A DNA stretch of 64,000 nt, taken from the NCBI RefSeq assembly GCF_019130065.1, contig NZ_JAHSPG010000001.1, positions 186,001 through 250,000 of the forward strand. The letters run 5' to 3'. Origin of the DNA: Pinibacter aurantiacus. GTDB lineage: Bacteria; Bacteroidota; Bacteroidia; Chitinophagales; Chitinophagaceae. The translations under genes and the position numbers were made by a program. Positions 50,441 to 60,714 of this stretch are shown here, piece after piece. Below the pieces are notes generated by a model. That model had not been told where the DNA came from, did no database searches, and worked only from the letters and a program-made list of their open reading frames with translations. Each line of letters starts with the position of its first letter. Position 1 is the first letter of the stretch.

Positions 50441-50519
50441 ACCACTAGGTCACTAAGTCCACTAAGTTTCACTAAGAGATCTCCTTAGTGCGGCTTAGTG
50501 GACTTAGTGTCTTAGTGGT
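50441..50519. repeat. Inverted ACCACTAAGTCACTAAG element, copy 1
   Basis: Left arm ACCACTAGGTCACTAAGTCC plus ACTAAG, core TTTCACTAAGAGATCTCCTT, right arm GGCTTAGTGGACTTAGTGTC plus TTAGTGGT. A second copy with the same core lies at 60715-60793. Confidence 0.85.
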
Positions 50520-51177
50520 AAATATTCGGGGGTCATTAAACAATGCAATGCAACACTTCATCAAATTGAAATGTCAAACCACATGTACGACATGCATTAA
50601 TGATCAGAACCGTAAATATGCAAACACGCTATCGTAAAACAACTTGTTGCTTTTACTAACATAAACGTATATGCGATACAGCGTCGTGTTTTTACATTCT
50701 GGAAAGAATCTGAATTTTAGTGAGGCGGGGAATTGATTTGCGTTACTCTGATTTTTTTGAAATTACTGTGATGGTCAATCGCATTTTTCCGATCTAATTT
50801 TTAATGAAATTATTTTCTCGATTTGTAATCTGTTGAAAGTAAAAGATCACCGCGGGTAAAAAATCATCTATACAAACGAAAAATTATTGATCAGGAACAA
50901 GAAATAAAAGTTCTGATTTTGCGTTGTAAGGTAAAAATACAAGATCGGACAGATTAACAATTCATTTTTGCCAGGTTGTTTTGTACGATGAACTATTTAA
51001 GCAGATAAAAGAAAACACTTAGACGAAATAGAAAGGAAGGCTTAGAAAAAATGAATCGCTGGTTTGGGTATTTTACGAAGACTTACCGCGTAGAAACTCA
51101 AAAAAAGTTATTGTATTAAAATATTTTTATTAATATTACCCTGTGAATTGAAGAAATTCAACACAAAATCCAAAACC

Positions 51178-51321
51178 ATGAATCAAATTACTAAATCCCT
51201 TACCCGTATGTCACATCGACTAAAACGCCCGCCCACAGCTGGTTTTACGAAACAGCTACCTATTCATCAAACCATATTGTGCTATCACTGTAAAGCAATT
51301 ATACATCTACGTGAGGTGTAG
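51178..51321 (+). CDS. Possible small peptide or leader, 47 codons
   Basis: An ATG-initiated frame (MNQITKSLTRMSHRLKRPPT, then 27 more residues) ends at TAG 51319-51321, 176 bases before the adhesin. It is basic at the N-terminus and contains a CYHC motif near its end. No homology is recognised and no clear promoter is seen; it may be chance. Confidence 0.2.
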   Translation: MNQITKSLTRMSHRLKRPPTAGFTKQLPIHQTILCYHCKAIIHLREV

Positions 51322-51497
51322 TTGATCAGCAATAAGGCCTGCTAACTATAGCAAGCAAAAAGTTGTTTTGAACGGTGAAAGAGACGCAAGCATTCTAATA
51401 AAATGTGGTGGAAACTTCAGCTCCCGCTATAGCAGATATTATGTATCTGAACAGGTATTTATTGACCGGCAAATAGCTTGTTATTAAATCCTATACT

Positions 51498-54400
51498 ATG
51501 TTTACGCATAACATGAATCCAAGATCCTGCGTGCAATACTGTTTAAAAAAATCCAAGGGCTTACTTTGTTTAGCCTTCACTACCTTATTATTATTTTCTG
51601 GTCTCTTTACTTACGCAGGAGATGCGCCGGTGACTTCTACATTATCTATTATCAAGACTCATGCCACAGCTGATAATCTTGATAAAAATATTGTAAAAGT
51701 CAATGTAGTTGATGCATCAAACAATCCTCTCGCAGGACAAAGTGTTGTATTTACAATAACAAGCGGAACAGCCTCTTTTATAGGCGCAACAACCGTTACT
51801 ACTAACGCAAGCGGTGATGCGCAAATTTCTCTATCAAGCACAGTTGCGGGCATGGTTACTGTTTCTGCGCTTGTAAACGGTTCGCCGCTAACGAGCGGAG
51901 ATCCTAGTGTTGTTGACTTTATAGCCGGTTCGCCCAGTGTGGCAAATGCCGGTACAACCATAACCGTTGTAACAGATAATCAACCCGCCGATGGCTCTTC
52001 CAAGAACATTGTAAAAGTACATGTGGTAGATGCGAATGGAAATCCTGTCACCAACCAGGATGTAAGTTTTAATGTAAACGTCGGAGGTTCCGGCGTTAGT
52101 TACGTTGTAAAAACAGATGCAAATGGTGATGCAATTCTGCCATTGAGCAGCACCACCGCAGGAAGTGTTATCGTCACAGCCAAAGTAAACGGAGCTACTG
52201 TAGTTAACGGAAGTCCAGCGACGGTTCACTTTGTGGCGGGTCCTCCGGACGTAACGCAGCCTAAAACCCAATTATGGGTTTCTAAATCAGGACACATAGC
52301 AGATGGCACAGATATAGATCAGGTTACTGCATTGGTGGTAGACGCAAATGGCAACCCCGTAGTTGGCGCTACCATAACATTCACTATTATAGCCGGTAGT
52401 GCAACATTTTCGACTTCTGCAACGGTAACTACCAATAGCCTTGGAGTTGCTACGGTAAACTTAACAAGTCTCGTTGCTGGCTACTCCAGTATTACCGCTA
52501 CTGTAAATGGCATTCCTATTATTAACGGAAGTCCTGCAGTTATAGTCTTTTATGCTGACGTGCCTTCAGTAAATAATCCCCAGACAAAAATATCTGTAAC
52601 CACCAATAATGTAACAGCGGATGGAACAACACCAGACGTAATTGTTGCACACATAGTTGATAAAAATGGTAATAGTGTACCCGGGGCAACAGTAGTATTT
52701 ACTCAAACAACAGGTAGCGGCGTGTTTGTTGGCACTACAACAGTTGTGACCGACGCAAGCGGAAATGCTACCATCAAAATGACCAGCACCGTTGCCGGGG
52801 ATAACAATATTACGGCAACTGTAAACGGCACTGCAATTATTAATGGAAGTCCTGCGATTGCAAAATTTGTTGCAGGTCCGCCTTCATCCGCCAATCCTGC
52901 AACGGCAATAAGTGTTGTTACGGATAATGCAAAAGCAGATGGTTCTGCAACCGATCAAATCAAAGTTCACGTTGTGGATGCAAACGGAAACCCGGTTGCC
53001 AATACTTCGGTAACATTTGCAAAAACAGCGGGCAGCGGTACTTTCATAGGTTCTGTAACAGTAACAACTGATGCAAACGGCGATGCATTCATTACAATGA
53101 CAAGCACTGTTGCAGGCGTTAACTCTATTACTGCCACTATCGGCGGAACGCCAGTGGTAAACGGAAGTCCTGCCAAAGCAACCTTTGTAGCGGACGTTCC
53201 TTCTGTAACAAATCCTGCTACCAATATATCTGTTACTCAAAACAATGCTACCGCTAACGGCACAGCTACAGATCAAATTAAGGTGCATGTAGTGGATGCG
53301 AATGGCAATAAAGTAGCGGGCGCAACAGTAGTATTTACACAAGCAAACGGAAGCGGCACATTTACAAGTGCAACAACTGTTACAACAGATGCAAACGGTG
53401 ATGCCTTTATTACAATGACAAGCACTGTTGCAGGTTCTAACGATATTACGGCTACAGTAAACGGAACAGTGATAACTAACGGAAGCCCTGCGAAGGCGGT
53501 GTTTGTTGCCGATGTTCCTAAAACAAACGTCCCAACCACCAAATTAACTGTTACAAAAAATAACGCTGCGGCAGATGGCGTAGACGTTGACAAAATAACT
53601 GCACACATCACTGATGCTAACGGAAATCCTGTTGCAGGCGCAACGGTTGTATTCACCAAAGCCAGTGGCAGCGGCACTTTCACAACTTCAGTTACAGTAA
53701 TTACAGATGCCAATGGTGATGCTGTAGTGAGCATGACAAGCACAGCTGCAGGTTCTAATGATATCACGGCTACAGTTAACGGCTCTGCCATCACAAACGG
53801 CAGCCCGGCGAAAGCTGTGTTTAAAGCGGATGTTCCTTCTGTTACAAATCCGGCAACAGCAATGACTGTTGTACAGGACAATGCAAAAGCAAACGGAACG
53901 GATGCAGACAAAATAAAAGTTCATGTGGTAGATGCCAATGGTAATCCTGTTCAGGGAGCAACTGTTGTATTTACTTCAACTAGCGGGAGCGCAACATTCA
54001 GCGGTTCCAATACGGTGACTACAGATGCAAACGGCGACGCTATTGTTTCAATGACAAGCACCGTTGTGGGTTCAAATACAATCACAGCAACGGTTAACGG
54101 AGTGGCAATTACAAATGGCAATCCGGCAACAGTGAAATTTGTATCTGACGTGCCTTCTGTAAATACCCCTACAACTAAAATAACTGTTACAAAAAATGAT
54201 GCATTGGCAGACGGAACCGACGTGGACAAAGTAACGGTTCATGTTACAGACGCAAATGGTAATCCAGTTGCAGGCGCAACGGTTGACTTCGCAAAATCCG
54301 GCAGTGCAGTTTTTGTTGGAACCACTACCCTTACCACTGATGCAAACGGGGATGCTACAATTTCATTAACCAGTACGGCATCAGGCATTACCAATGTAAC

Positions 54401-55370
54401 GGCCAAGGTAAATGGTACAGATATCATCAACGGAAGTCCTGCAAAAGCAAGCTTTAAATCGGGCACTGTTGTGGTAACCAATCCGGATACAAAACTCACT
54501 GTTGTAAAAGACAATGCGTTTGCTGATGGTGTTGACGCAGACTCTGTTAGAGTGCATGCTGTTGATGCCAACGGAAACCCTGTTGCAGGTGCAACGGTAG
54601 TGTTTACTAAAAAAGATGGCAACGGCGTTGTGATCGGTACCATTACTGTGGTGACAGACGCAAATGGCGACGCAACTGCAGGTATTACAAGCAACGATCC
54701 GGGCGAGATAAATATTTCTGCAACTGTAGATGGTTCACCGGTTACCGGTGGTGTAAAAATCACCTTCAGACCGGCTATTGATTTCACCAATCCGCTGACA
54801 GCGATCACGGTGGTGCAAGACAATGCAATGGCAGACAATATCGCTACCAACATCGTGAAAGTTCACCTGGTTGACATGGCGGGCAATCCTGTTGCCAACG
54901 CGCAGGTTGATTTCGATATGCCTTCCGGTACGGCAATTATTACAACACCAATGCCTATTGTAACAGATGCAAACGGTGATGCAATCATTACACTTACCAG
55001 CGGTACACCAAATGAAGTTTCAATCACCGCAGCAGTGAATGGCAACGCCATTACAAATGGCAGCCCTGCGAAGATTCACTTTATGTCGCTTTCGATTGAC
55101 ATTATTGTTGCAAAAGTATTTACACCAAACAATGACGGTATCAATGACATTTTGAAACCAATTTTAATAGGTGTTCCGGAATTAAAAACATTCAGCATCT
55201 ACAACAGATGGGGCAACTTGATATTCTCTACAAAAGATGCTAATACCGGTTGGGACGGAACATTGAAAGGCACGCCGCAACCAGTGGAAACCTACCTGTG
55301 GTTCGCTGAGGGAATTGATAAGAATGGCAAAGTGATACAAAGAAAAGGAATGGTAACGCTGGCGAGGTAA
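51498..55370 (+). CDS. Large Big_1-repeat surface adhesin with type IX secretion (type B) sorting domain
   Basis: A 1290-residue cell-surface protein. A signal region at about 15-40 ('GLLCLAFTTLLLFSGLFTYAG') is followed by 11 tandem Big_1 (invasin/intimin-like Ig) repeats of about 100 residues. Each starts like 'ATAISVVTDNAKADGSATDQ' and continues 'VVDANGNPVAGATVVF ... TDANGDAFITMTSTVAGSN'. The last 85 residues are a gliding-motility-type C-terminal domain ('KVFTPNNDGINDILKP', 'FSIYNRWGNLIFST', 'GWDGTLKG', 'ETYLWFAEGIDKNGK'), the type B signal for type IX secretion. The PorP/SprF and OmpA-family genes follow. The DNA repeats are diverged, so the array is old. The stop abuts a GAATTAG arm. Confidence 0.93.
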   Translation: MFTHNMNPRSCVQYCLKKSKGLLCLAFTTLLLFSGLFTYAGDAPVTSTLSIIKTHATADNLDKNIVKVNVVDASNNPLAGQSVVFTITSGTASFIGATTVTTNASGDAQISLSSTVAGMVTVSALVNGSPLTSGDPSVVDFIAGSPSVANAGTTITVVTDNQPADGSSKNIVKVHVVDANGNPVTNQDVSFNVNVGGSGVSYVVKTDANGDAILPLSSTTAGSVIVTAKVNGATVVNGSPATVHFVAGPPDVTQPKTQLWVSKSGHIADGTDIDQVTALVVDANGNPVVGATITFTIIAGSATFSTSATVTTNSLGVATVNLTSLVAGYSSITATVNGIPIINGSPAVIVFYADVPSVNNPQTKISVTTNNVTADGTTPDVIVAHIVDKNGNSVPGATVVFTQTTGSGVFVGTTTVVTDASGNATIKMTSTVAGDNNITATVNGTAIINGSPAIAKFVAGPPSSANPATAISVVTDNAKADGSATDQIKVHVVDANGNPVANTSVTFAKTAGSGTFIGSVTVTTDANGDAFITMTSTVAGVNSITATIGGTPVVNGSPAKATFVADVPSVTNPATNISVTQNNATANGTATDQIKVHVVDANGNKVAGATVVFTQANGSGTFTSATTVTTDANGDAFITMTSTVAGSNDITATVNGTVITNGSPAKAVFVADVPKTNVPTTKLTVTKNNAAADGVDVDKITAHITDANGNPVAGATVVFTKASGSGTFTTSVTVITDANGDAVVSMTSTAAGSNDITATVNGSAITNGSPAKAVFKADVPSVTNPATAMTVVQDNAKANGTDADKIKVHVVDANGNPVQGATVVFTSTSGSATFSGSNTVTTDANGDAIVSMTSTVVGSNTITATVNGVAITNGNPATVKFVSDVPSVNTPTTKITVTKNDALADGTDVDKVTVHVTDANGNPVAGATVDFAKSGSAVFVGTTTLTTDANGDATISLTSTASGITNVTAKVNGTDIINGSPAKASFKSGTVVVTNPDTKLTVVKDNAFADGVDADSVRVHAVDANGNPVAGATVVFTKKDGNGVVIGTITVVTDANGDATAGITSNDPGEINISATVDGSPVTGGVKITFRPAIDFTNPLTAITVVQDNAMADNIATNIVKVHLVDMAGNPVANAQVDFDMPSGTAIITTPMPIVTDANGDAIITLTSGTPNEVSITAAVNGNAITNGSPAKIHFMSLSIDIIVAKVFTPNNDGINDILKPILIGVPELKTFSIYNRWGNLIFSTKDANTGWDGTLKGTPQPVETYLWFAEGIDKNGKVIQRKGMVTLAR

Positions 55371-55446
55371 TAGGAATTAGAAGTTAGGAATTAGAAAAGA
55401 AAGAATGATCAAAAACTGATTTAAAATATTTGACGAATTAGTCACC

Positions 55447-56466
55447 ATGACTAAACTATCTGTTATGAAAAGACAAAAGAAAAAATCCAGCTTGAAAGAA
55501 CCAGTGAGGTTTGGTTTTGTCGTAATGGTACTCGTGTTGTACAACATGATGGCCAACGCACAGGAAATAAATTTTTCACGCGTGCAGGACATGGCAATAT
55601 GGTATAACCAGTCGCTGAAAACAGACAAGCAAATGAGCCTGAAACTCAATTACAGAAATGTAAACTACCAGGGATTGCTTGCGTATAACTCAGTGTGCGC
55701 TATTCTTGATGCGCCTTTGCTGTCAAAGTCTGCAAGGGAAAAAACCAACTCAGGTTACTTTAGCATGAGTGTGGGCGCCGCATCAGATAAATCTAACCAG
55801 GGAATATTGAGCAACACACTTGGCTTGCTCGGTGTCTCTTATGCATTGCCTATTTCGTCAAATGAAGTCTATGCGTCTATTGGTTTCCAGGGGATGTACT
55901 ATCAAAGCAAAATGAACACCTCCGGCATTGCGGCCTTTCCTGACCAGTTTGATCAGTATGGTCCGATCAATGGCAAACTGAGCATTGACCCTGTTGCTTC
56001 CGGCTGGTCGTATGGCTATTTCAATGTGAATGCAGGAGCCTCTATATTTAGCAATAGCCAATACAACAAATGGTATATCGGAGCTTCTATGCTTCATGTA
56101 AACACACCGTACACAGAACGTACAAAGAGCGAAACGTTCAAGGCGAAACGTGCATTGAGTGTGCAAGGTGGTTACAAATACATCACGTCGAATGCAGACG
56201 AATGTGCGTTCAACATGTCATTAAACTGGCAGGGAAGTGCTTATAAGCATTACTTCAACCTGTCTTACTTAAAAGCGATCCCAAGCATGGAAGGTGGTGT
56301 TGGCTTTGGTGTTGGTTATCGCTACAATGACGCGGTTGTTCCAAATGTTGATTTGAGATACAATAAAGCGACAATCGCCCTATTGTACGATATAAATATT
56401 TCAAGCATCAACGCTGCAGGTTACAGACGCACAGGTCTGGAGCTGGCGCTGAAACTTGATTTCTAA
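55447..56466 (+). CDS. PorP/SprF-family type IX secretion outer-membrane protein
   Basis: A 339-residue outer-membrane barrel of the PorP/SprF family, which works with type IX secreted proteins carrying type B C-terminal domains. It has a signal segment ('FGFVVMVLVLYNMMANAQEI', cleavage about residue 39). 'INFSRVQDMAIWYNQSLK' fits the family's N-terminal pattern, then strands rich in Gly and aromatics, ending 'RRTGLELALKLDF'. An ATG at 55465 is an alternative start. It lies 76 bases after the adhesin and 162 bases before the OmpA gene, and may be specific to that adhesin. Confidence 0.88.
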   Translation: MTKLSVMKRQKKKSSLKEPVRFGFVVMVLVLYNMMANAQEINFSRVQDMAIWYNQSLKTDKQMSLKLNYRNVNYQGLLAYNSVCAILDAPLLSKSAREKTNSGYFSMSVGAASDKSNQGILSNTLGLLGVSYALPISSNEVYASIGFQGMYYQSKMNTSGIAAFPDQFDQYGPINGKLSIDPVASGWSYGYFNVNAGASIFSNSQYNKWYIGASMLHVNTPYTERTKSETFKAKRALSVQGGYKYITSNADECAFNMSLNWQGSAYKHYFNLSYLKAIPSMEGGVGFGVGYRYNDAVVPNVDLRYNKATIALLYDINISSINAAGYRRTGLELALKLDF

Positions 56467-56628
56467 TAATTCATTTTATTAGATGAAACCCCTAACCTAT
56501 CAATCGAAAAAACTGTATTTATGAAACCTGACATAACACATTTTCCATCCACGGAAAATAAGATGCATGTTTCTCCCGACCGGTTCAATCTGTCGGGCTT
56601 ACGACTGTTAAATAAAAACGTGCCGATC

Positions 56629-58035
56629 ATGAAACGATTATTTTCCATAATGGCCTTCAGTATATTGTCCATTATGGCAACTGCGCAGGAAGAAGAGCAG
56701 CACCATGCGTTGCCGCACATTGACTCTGCAGTTAACATCGATTCGATGCTGATTAAACAACAGCAACAAATTGATTCCACACCTCCCGTTAACGTAAACC
56801 CGGAAGCGAAGCCGTTCATCACCAAACCCAAGGTTATTGGCGATTCTGCACGCTCGCAACAAAAGCCGGCAGCTCCGCAAAAAAGCTACGACGACAGGTG
56901 GTTTGTATCGCCGGGACTGCGTGTGCAAGTGCAGGATTACAGCATGACAAACAAAGGCGACCACGCTTACACAGACGCGGTAAATCCCCTGCCATTCGGC
57001 AAAAAAACGAACGCATCGTTTGCCGTGTCCGTATATAGAAACTTCAGCAAAAGAGTTTCTGTGAGTGGCGATATTGGTTTTAGTTTTGGACATGTGGCCA
57101 ACAACTCAACCAATGTTACCAAAACAGAATCTAAAACATACAACGTTGTAACCGGAACAGTGTACTATCATTTGCTGGAAGATAAAAACAAACTGCAACC
57201 GTTTATTTCTGCAGGTATCTATAACATCGTTGGCGATGGACAATACACTTCTGCGCCTTTGGGTGGTGGTGTTAAGTATCATGGTAACGGTATGATGGCG
57301 ACGGCGCAGGTTGCTTACGCTTACAGTCTTAGCAGCAACATTAAAGGGCTGAACCCGTTGATGTACTCCGTTGGTGTTTATCTTCCGTTGAAAGCGAAGA
57401 AAAAACCAACTGTGCAGGAAACTATTGACAATGCAAAAACAGACGAGAAGAAAAAAGATACGGACTCCAGCGCGTTGGCAGCCTTGAAAAAAAATGGCAA
57501 CTCATTCGGTGGTGGTATTCCTAACATCAACATCTTTATCATGATGCCGCCGTTTGACATGAAGAACAAGAAAGGTGGCAGAAACGGCATGGGCAACGGT
57601 ATGGGTGGTGATGACGGCGGTGACGACGACGGCGACATCAGACGCCAGGCGCGCAACAATGCAGCAGATGTCGAAAACGCTTTCAACTATCCTCCGTTAA
57701 CAAAATTCACCATTTACTTTAACTACGATCTGTACTCTCTTACATCAGGCGCGTTTGGTGTGCTTGACCAGGTTGTTTACCAGTTAAAAACAAATGACAA
57801 CCTGTATGTGGATCTTTTAGGTTATACAGACTTGATTGGTTCTGAAGAGTACAACCAGCCGCTCTCCAAAAAAAGAGCACAGGTGGCACTTGAATACCTG
57901 AAGAGCCGCGGCATTCCTGAAACCAGAATGTTCATGAACTATTTTGGCAAGGAAAATCCGGTGGTAAATACCAATGATCCGAATGCATCATGGAGAAACC
58001 GCAGAACGGAGATCGTGATCTATGAAAAGAAATGA
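56629..58035 (+). CDS. OmpA-family outer-membrane protein
   Basis: I choose the ATG at 56629 (MKRLFSIMAFSILSIMATAQ), a clear signal peptide; an upstream ATG at 56521 would add 36 residues without one. The protein is 468 residues. It has a probable N-terminal barrel ('RWFVSPGLRVQVQDYSMTNK', 'FSKRVSVSGDIGFSFGHVAN'), a Gly/Asp-rich linker ('GNGMGGDDGGDDDGD') and a C-terminal OmpA peptidoglycan-binding domain ('FTIYFNYDLYSLTSGAFGVL', 'LGYTDLIGSEEYNQPLSKKR', 'NPNASWRNRRTE'-type end). It would anchor the adhesin/PorP system to the cell wall. It ends with an intrinsic terminator at 58109. Confidence 0.9.
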   Translation: MKRLFSIMAFSILSIMATAQEEEQHHALPHIDSAVNIDSMLIKQQQQIDSTPPVNVNPEAKPFITKPKVIGDSARSQQKPAAPQKSYDDRWFVSPGLRVQVQDYSMTNKGDHAYTDAVNPLPFGKKTNASFAVSVYRNFSKRVSVSGDIGFSFGHVANNSTNVTKTESKTYNVVTGTVYYHLLEDKNKLQPFISAGIYNIVGDGQYTSAPLGGGVKYHGNGMMATAQVAYAYSLSSNIKGLNPLMYSVGVYLPLKAKKKPTVQETIDNAKTDEKKKDTDSSALAALKKNGNSFGGGIPNINIFIMMPPFDMKNKKGGRNGMGNGMGGDDGGDDDGDIRRQARNNAADVENAFNYPPLTKFTIYFNYDLYSLTSGAFGVLDQVVYQLKTNDNLYVDLLGYTDLIGSEEYNQPLSKKRAQVALEYLKSRGIPETRMFMNYFGKENPVVNTNDPNASWRNRRTEIVIYEKK

Positions 58036-58108
58036 ACAGCGCCACCTCCCGAAAAATTGGATGACGGCCTGATGCAACAATTGTAATTATTAGCAAGCCC
58101 AATAACAC

Positions 58109-58144
58109 AAAAGGCTTCCGGTGCAAACTGGAATGCCTTTTTTT
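58109..58144 (+). terminator. Terminator of the adhesin-PorP-OmpA unit
   Basis: AAAAGGCTTCC pairs with GGAATGCCTTTTTTT with one bulged base; a U-tract follows. It lies 74 bases after the OmpA stop. Confidence 0.75.
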
Positions 58145-58145
58145 A

Positions 58146-58432
58146 GTAACTGAATAACTGATTAACTGAATAACTGAGTGCCCTTAAACGTAAGCGATCT
58201 TGCAACGTCATTGCGAGACCTGCAGAGAACGCATAACAACATGATGATGTGAAAGACAAACAGCCTTGGAGCGGTCGAAGCAATCTCCTTGCGCATGGGA
58301 TTGCTTCGACAACTCCAAGTAATGTAAACTTCTATTACGTGTTTAATCTGTCCGCTCCGCCGGTCTCGCAATGACGGTGCAGCACTCAGGTATTCAGTTA
58401 TTCAGTTAATCAGTTATTCAGTTATTCAGTCA
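58146..58432. repeat. Composite nested palindrome between convergent OmpA and CRTAC1 genes
   Basis: The outer arms are AACTGAATAACTGA units (58148-58177 and 58387-58432). Inside are CGTCATTGCGAGACC / GGTCTCGCAATGACG (58206-58220 and 58362-58376). Innermost is GTCGAAGCAATC / GATTGCTTCGAC, flanked by TTGGAG/CTCCAA. The conserved loop of the other AACTGAATAACTGA copies is replaced by this second repeat. The stop of the CRTAC1 gene lies in the right outer arm. Confidence 0.85.
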
Positions 58433-60646
58433 TTGCCTCCCACATTCCTTCACAAGCATACCAAACTTAACCGCTGTAAAGTCAAGTGTTTTCAGCTGCG
58501 TGGTAGCAAAAGCATTGTTGCCTTGGATAATGTTGATGTAACGGTTGGGAGAAATATTCTTAAATGTTTGCAAAGCCTTATCCCCTGGCCATTTGATGAC
58601 AATGCTGTCAATTGAAGTAGCAGTTCCTATACCAATGTGTTGACGCAAGGGATTCGCCCCAAAGCTTCCACCTGAGTTCACGTCTTTATAAACAACGCGT
58701 GGTTGATTGTTCTCCTTAAAATAGACCATTAGCCTCGCTCCTATCGCAGCTCTGTTGCAGGTCGTTCCCTGCGTGGCAATTTCTATCCAGTTATTGTTAC
58801 TCTGTCCGGGATTTATGAAAAATGAATTTTGATAAACATCACCGGGATAGGCTCCCCCCATGTCAATGTAAATATCTTCATCGCCATCATTGTCCATATC
58901 AGCAAACGAAATACCGTGCCCCTTCTGCAGATTGCCTACCCTTGCGGAATTGGTAACGTCTGCAAAATATTTCCCGCCCATGTTCTTAAACATTTTATTG
59001 GGCACAAGCGATTGATACTTTGGATTGCCGGTTCCAAAAAACATATCGGGGTAACCGTCATTATCTATGTCTCCGAAATTGGCGCTCATCGCAAAAACCA
59101 TTTTCGTTAATCCGGCAGATTTTGTAATGTTTGTAAAGCTGCCATCGCGATTGTTCCGGTACAAAAACACTTCGCCGGAGTTCGCCTCAGTTTTTCCCAA
59201 AGCCTCTTCTGCGGCATAAGTGGCCAGCGAACTCGTGAAATTATAACCACATACGATAAGGTCCTGCCATCCATCATTATCATAATCAAAAAACCAGGTA
59301 GCAAATGTTTTTGTTTTTTCACTTGCAAAACCTGCACTACTTGAAACATCTTTAAAATGGAGCTTGCCATTCTTTACGCCTTCATTTTGAAACAAAAATT
59401 TATCACCGTTGAGAGTAGAAATAAAAATATCAGCATCGCCGTCGTTATCATAATCACCGGACGTAACGCCTTTCACAAACTTCGAAACATTGATCCCTGC
59501 CTCCTTTGTATAATTTGCAAAAGTGCCGTCGTGATCATTAAGATATAACTCACAATATTGAGGATCACCATCATCCCAGCACTCATGTCCTATGAATAGG
59601 TCGAGCCAGCCATCGTTATTAAAATCCGCCCACGTTGCAGTTTGCGTAGGATGTATGCTGAGCAATCCGCTTTCTTTTGTAACGTCCGTAAATGTGCCGT
59701 CACCATTGTTTCTTAAAAGAGAAGGAGGTTCCTTGCCAAACTTGCTTTTCCACGCACCACGCAAAACAAATACATCTTTCAGCCCATCATTATTGTAGTC
59801 TGTTTGCATAATGTTTAAGCCACCTTTTATTTTGCTCAACTCCGAGCTATCCGACACATCCCTGAAAGTGCCGTCTGCATTGTTGATAAAATAATGCATG
59901 CTTTCCTGCAGTCCCCATCCGGATGTGATCAGATCGAGATAGCCATCATTGTTAAAATCATCAACCACCGATCCTCCGCCCATGTTGTTAATACTAAGTC
60001 CGGTGTTTGCCGCGATATCTATAAATGGTTTAACGCTTATTGAATCCTTTGCATCGAGGCCCTTCAAAAGAAATTGGGGAGGCACACTGTTGGGATATCC
60101 TCCTACTGTCATGTACGCGATATTCAGCAGCCACAAGGATTCCAGGTCAGCAGGATCGTTGCGCAAAATATTCTGATACAACTCTATTGCTTTGTAGGAG
60201 CCGGTTTTATTTACATGCACACCGCTGTTGGCAATCGGGAAAATACATGATGCGGCTGAATGATTGTGCAAACAATTTGTCCTTTCCCCCAACCGCAAAT
60301 ATGACAGCGCCAGAAGCTTCTGCATATCTATCGTCATAGAGCTATTGTAGACCTGCATTTTTTGGAGCAACGCTTCTAATGTTTCTACAGCAGACTGCTC
60401 ATTGCCATTTTCGAGCAGTGCATTTGCTTTATAGTAAGTGTTTGTAAACAGGTCAATATTGGAAGTTGAAATGTTTATGATACTATCGTAATACTTAATT
60501 TTCGCAGTGGGACAAAACTGATTTGCCGGCGATTGCTCGGTCGCGTCAATAGACGCTAAAAGCTTCGCCATTCCTTCATTTCCGCGCTTTTCACGGCAAG
60601 CAATGAAGCAAGAAATGCAGATTATATTAAGCAGCAAACGCTTCAT
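58430..60646 (-). CDS. CRTAC1-type FG-GAP/ASPIC-UnbV lipoprotein
   Basis: A 738-residue lipoprotein (lipobox FIAC, Cys17), probably in the outer membrane. Residues 30-200 contain TPR-like helices ('ANALLENGNEQSAVETLEAL', 'LLNIAYMTVGG'). From about 220 there are seven FG-GAP/VCBS repeats with calcium-binding motifs: DFNNDGYLDL, DYNNDGLKDV, DFNNDGWLDL, DYDNDGDADI, DYDNDGWQDL, DIDNDGYPDM, DMDNDGDEDI. The C-terminal ASPIC/UnbV domain is 'GGSFGANPLRQHIGIGTATS' and 'IVIKWPGDKALQTFKNISPN'. These proteins are often encoded next to SusC/SusD genes; the exact role is unknown. The stop lies in a repeat arm. Confidence 0.9.
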   Translation of the reverse strand: MKRLLLNIICISCFIACREKRGNEGMAKLLASIDATEQSPANQFCPTAKIKYYDSIINISTSNIDLFTNTYYKANALLENGNEQSAVETLEALLQKMQVYNSSMTIDMQKLLALSYLRLGERTNCLHNHSAASCIFPIANSGVHVNKTGSYKAIELYQNILRNDPADLESLWLLNIAYMTVGGYPNSVPPQFLLKGLDAKDSISVKPFIDIAANTGLSINNMGGGSVVDDFNNDGYLDLITSGWGLQESMHYFINNADGTFRDVSDSSELSKIKGGLNIMQTDYNNDGLKDVFVLRGAWKSKFGKEPPSLLRNNGDGTFTDVTKESGLLSIHPTQTATWADFNNDGWLDLFIGHECWDDGDPQYCELYLNDHDGTFANYTKEAGINVSKFVKGVTSGDYDNDGDADIFISTLNGDKFLFQNEGVKNGKLHFKDVSSSAGFASEKTKTFATWFFDYDNDGWQDLIVCGYNFTSSLATYAAEEALGKTEANSGEVFLYRNNRDGSFTNITKSAGLTKMVFAMSANFGDIDNDGYPDMFFGTGNPKYQSLVPNKMFKNMGGKYFADVTNSARVGNLQKGHGISFADMDNDGDEDIYIDMGGAYPGDVYQNSFFINPGQSNNNWIEIATQGTTCNRAAIGARLMVYFKENNQPRVVYKDVNSGGSFGANPLRQHIGIGTATSIDSIVIKWPGDKALQTFKNISPNRYINIIQGNNAFATTQLKTLDFTAVKFGMLVKECGRQ

Positions 60647-60714
60647 GGGAAGTTGTGAGTTATGAGTTGTAAGTTATGAGTTTTAAGTAACTCTATTATT
60701 CAGCTATTTCTTTT

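Larger units (their letters stand above)
50115..51497. other. 1.4-kb gap upstream of the adhesin gene
   Basis: AT-rich and nearly gene-free. It holds GAATTATTGAATCATCGAAT units (about 50326-50360), an inverted ACCACTAAGTCACTAAG element (50441-50519), and one 47-codon frame (51178-51321). Divergent promoters of mqo and the adhesin must lie here, but I found no strong -33/-7 pair. Such a long leader before a large surface protein suggests regulation. Confidence 0.6.

Noticed and set aside
51659-54853. Several long minus-strand frames antisense to the adhesin
   Set aside because: They repeat with the Big_1 units and arise because the repeated codons lack stops on the other strand.
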